DNA of 64,000 nucleotides from an uncultured Lachnospiraceae bacterium (GTDB lineage: Bacteria; Bacillota; Clostridia; Lachnospirales; Lachnospiraceae). Made by a program: the position numbers and the translations under genes. The stretch spans positions 1 through 64,000 of the forward strand of contig CAJULA010000009.1 in assembly GCA_910587155.1 (NCBI GenBank). Direction: 5' to 3'. How positions within the stretch are numbered: the stretch's first letter is position 1; every line of letters starts with the position of its first letter. The notes under the pieces were generated by a model that was given only the letters and a program-made list of their open reading frames with translations, did not search any database and was not told where the DNA came from. Below, piece by piece: positions 62,734 to 64,000 of the stretch.

Positions 62734-63810
62734 TTTGGTATTGCAGGGCGCGTCGCTCTCACCGGTTACAAGTCGCCAGGACAGTTCTTCTGACAGTACG
62801 TGTTCGCCCTGGATCATCCGCAGCAGGGTGCGGGCAGCAGCGGCCCCTGGCTCATGCCCTTTGTGGGACAGTGTGGTGATGCGGATATCTCCCAGTTCAC
62901 TCATATAGCTGTGATCAAAGGAGACGATGGAAATATCTTCCGGTACATGGATGTCGGCATAGCGCAGCTCCCGGATCAGCCAATAGGCGATCTCGTCATT
63001 CTGGCAGATCAGTGCGCTGCAGGCACGGGCGCTTCTGCGGAGAAAGGCGGTCAGAAAGCCAGTGTCAGATTTTCTCTCCAGCGCTTCCAGTTGTGCGCAG
63101 GTATACCAGAGAATCCGATCATCGTCTATGGGGATGCTGAAATCGCGCATGGCGGCGGTAAAGCCCTGATAACGCTCCGGCCCTGCCAGCTCATCAATCT
63201 GAAAGATGCCGCCGATGCGGATATGTCCCCTTCCGATCAGATATTTTGCCAGCAGATAACCGCCGTAATAATTATCGTCTTTGAGATAGACGCAGGAAGA
63301 TAAGGCTTTGTAGTAGCCGCCGAGAAAGAGAAGAGAGACTCCTTTTTTTCGCAGCCGTTCATACAGATCCAGATTGGGATTGGGCAGCGCGGTTTTTGTC
63401 CCCTGTACGATCAGTCCCCGAACGGACGTATCTGCCAGTTGTTCCAGAATGAGGCGCTCTTTGGCTACTCTGAAATAAGTGGAATACACGTCGATCTGCC
63501 AGCCTTTTTCATGCAGTACGGATCTGATATCCGCCACCAGGGCGGGCATGGTGTACTCCTCTGCATTGCCGGCAATGACGGCAATGCGGTTTTTCATGGC
63601 GCCAAGCCCGGTGGAATAGGAACCGCTGCCACATCTTTTTTCTATGAGTCCCTCCTGCGCCAGCAGCTGCAGGGCGGCTCTGACTGTCTGGCGGCTTACC
63701 TGATACTGAGCGCAAAGTGCGTTTTCGGAAGGCAGCCTGTAGACGCGACCAGTATTTTTCAGTATCTCTTCCCGCAGTCGGGCGGCAAGGCGGATATATT
63801 TAGCAGGCAT
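62728..63810 (-). CDS. GntR-LacI hybrid transcriptional repressor (AraR-like)
   Basis: A 360-residue regulator. The N-terminal GntR winged helix (residues about 5-65, YRLPSENALCAQYQVSRQTVRAAL) is joined to a LacI-type periplasmic-binding-like domain (from about 75; IAVIAGNAEE to the C-terminus). The layout equals AraR of B. subtilis, which senses arabinose. The effector here is unknown. The SD is CAGGAGGAA. It probably controls a sugar operon beyond the window or itself. Confidence 0.88.
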   Translation of the reverse strand: MPAKYIRLAARLREEILKNTGRVYRLPSENALCAQYQVSRQTVRAALQLLAQEGLIEKRCGSGSYSTGLGAMKNRIAVIAGNAEEYTMPALVADIRSVLHEKGWQIDVYSTYFRVAKERLILEQLADTSVRGLIVQGTKTALPNPNLDLYERLRKKGVSLLFLGGYYKALSSCVYLKDDNYYGGYLLAKYLIGRGHIRIGGIFQIDELAGPERYQGFTAAMRDFSIPIDDDRILWYTCAQLEALERKSDTGFLTAFLRRSARACSALICQNDEIAYWLIRELRYADIHVPEDISIVSFDHSYMSELGDIRITTLSHKGHEPGAAAARTLLRMIQGEHVLSEELSWRLVTGESDAPCNTKL

Positions 63811-63884
63811 GGGTTTCCTCCTGGTTCATGGCCCTCAGGACCTTATCATGTTGAAACCGGAAATGCTGTTGCCGGACAGTTAAT

Positions 63885-63913
63885 ATTATACCATAAAAAA
63901 TTACCCGGAGCCT
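63885..63913 (-). promoter_or_regulatory. possible promoter of the GntR-LacI gene
   Basis: On the minus strand TATAAT lies at 63890-63885. The -35 position (AGGCTC) is poor. The remaining bases up to 64000 show no gene. Confidence 0.4.
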
Positions 63914-64000
63914 GCTTTTTCTCCGTGATTTTCAGATCAGGAGCGGGCAGTGTGCGGAAAAAATCACCCTGCAACAGGATAAAAAATGAACGAAATATGA

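Overview
The window looks like a chromosomal segment of a Gram-positive member of the Clostridia, most likely Lachnospiraceae-like. This rests on strong AGGAGG-type ribosome binding sites, frequent GTG and TTG starts, spore-maturation genes (spmA, spmB), a YaaR-HolB-RicT-TrmN6-RsmI housekeeping block as in Firmicutes, a FabT/FabK-type fatty acid operon, many lipoprotein solute-binding proteins and roughly balanced GC. Genus or species cannot be decided from the sequence alone.

Layout. 1-374: four tRNA genes (Tyr partial, fMet, Phe, Lys) and a terminator. 417-11151: housekeeping genes (tcdA, L,D-transpeptidase, HD protein, Orn/Lys/Arg decarboxylase, pyruvate kinase, guanylate-kinase-like protein, YaaR, holB, ricT, trmN6, rsmI). 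11160-18049: a type II fatty acid synthesis operon (acpP, fabK, fabD, fabG, fabF, fabZ, a second FabK-like flavoprotein, fabH) with two FabT-type operators. The matching FabT-like repressor is about 45 kb away at 56121. 18157-21036: a large unrecognised secreted protein with three internal repeats. 21113-33270: a carbohydrate locus with an AraC regulator, two GH94-type phosphorylases on the minus strand, a divergent sugar ABC transporter and a domain-swapped GH3 glycosidase. The divergent promoter region holds a perfect 20-nt inverted repeat. 33412-35819: an amino-acid ABC transporter whose binding protein is circularly permuted. 35889-43417: nagA, a DUF1538 membrane protein with a double PII-like protein, an AraC regulator, a PTS EIIBCA permease and a HAD phosphatase.

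43438-55479: spmA and spmB, normally adjacent, are separated by about 10.9 kb. The left part of this interval is AT-rich and full of broken genes (BrnT-like toxin, nitrilase-superfamily enzyme, HIRAN protein), a second decayed 3' half of spmA and a 32-bp direct repeat. It also carries a recombinase-like protein and, most interestingly, a two-gene module. One gene encodes a RecQ-type helicase fused to a ComFC-like phosphoribosyltransferase domain, the other a DprA-like protein. A 60-bp palindromic repeat occurs at 51183 and, inverted and decayed, at 54828. The DUF3048 lipoprotein and HD-GYP protein in the right part look like ordinary chromosomal genes.

55675-63810: a membrane-anchored Mrr-type nuclease, the FabT-like regulator, a DUF885 protein, a three-component sugar-sensing system (histidine kinase, periplasmic binding protein, AraC-type response regulator) and a GntR/LacI-type repressor. 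The best candidates for undescribed biology are the RecQ-ComFC/DprA pair, the permuted amino-acid binding protein, the element that appears to have used spmA as a target, and the 60-bp palindromic repeat.
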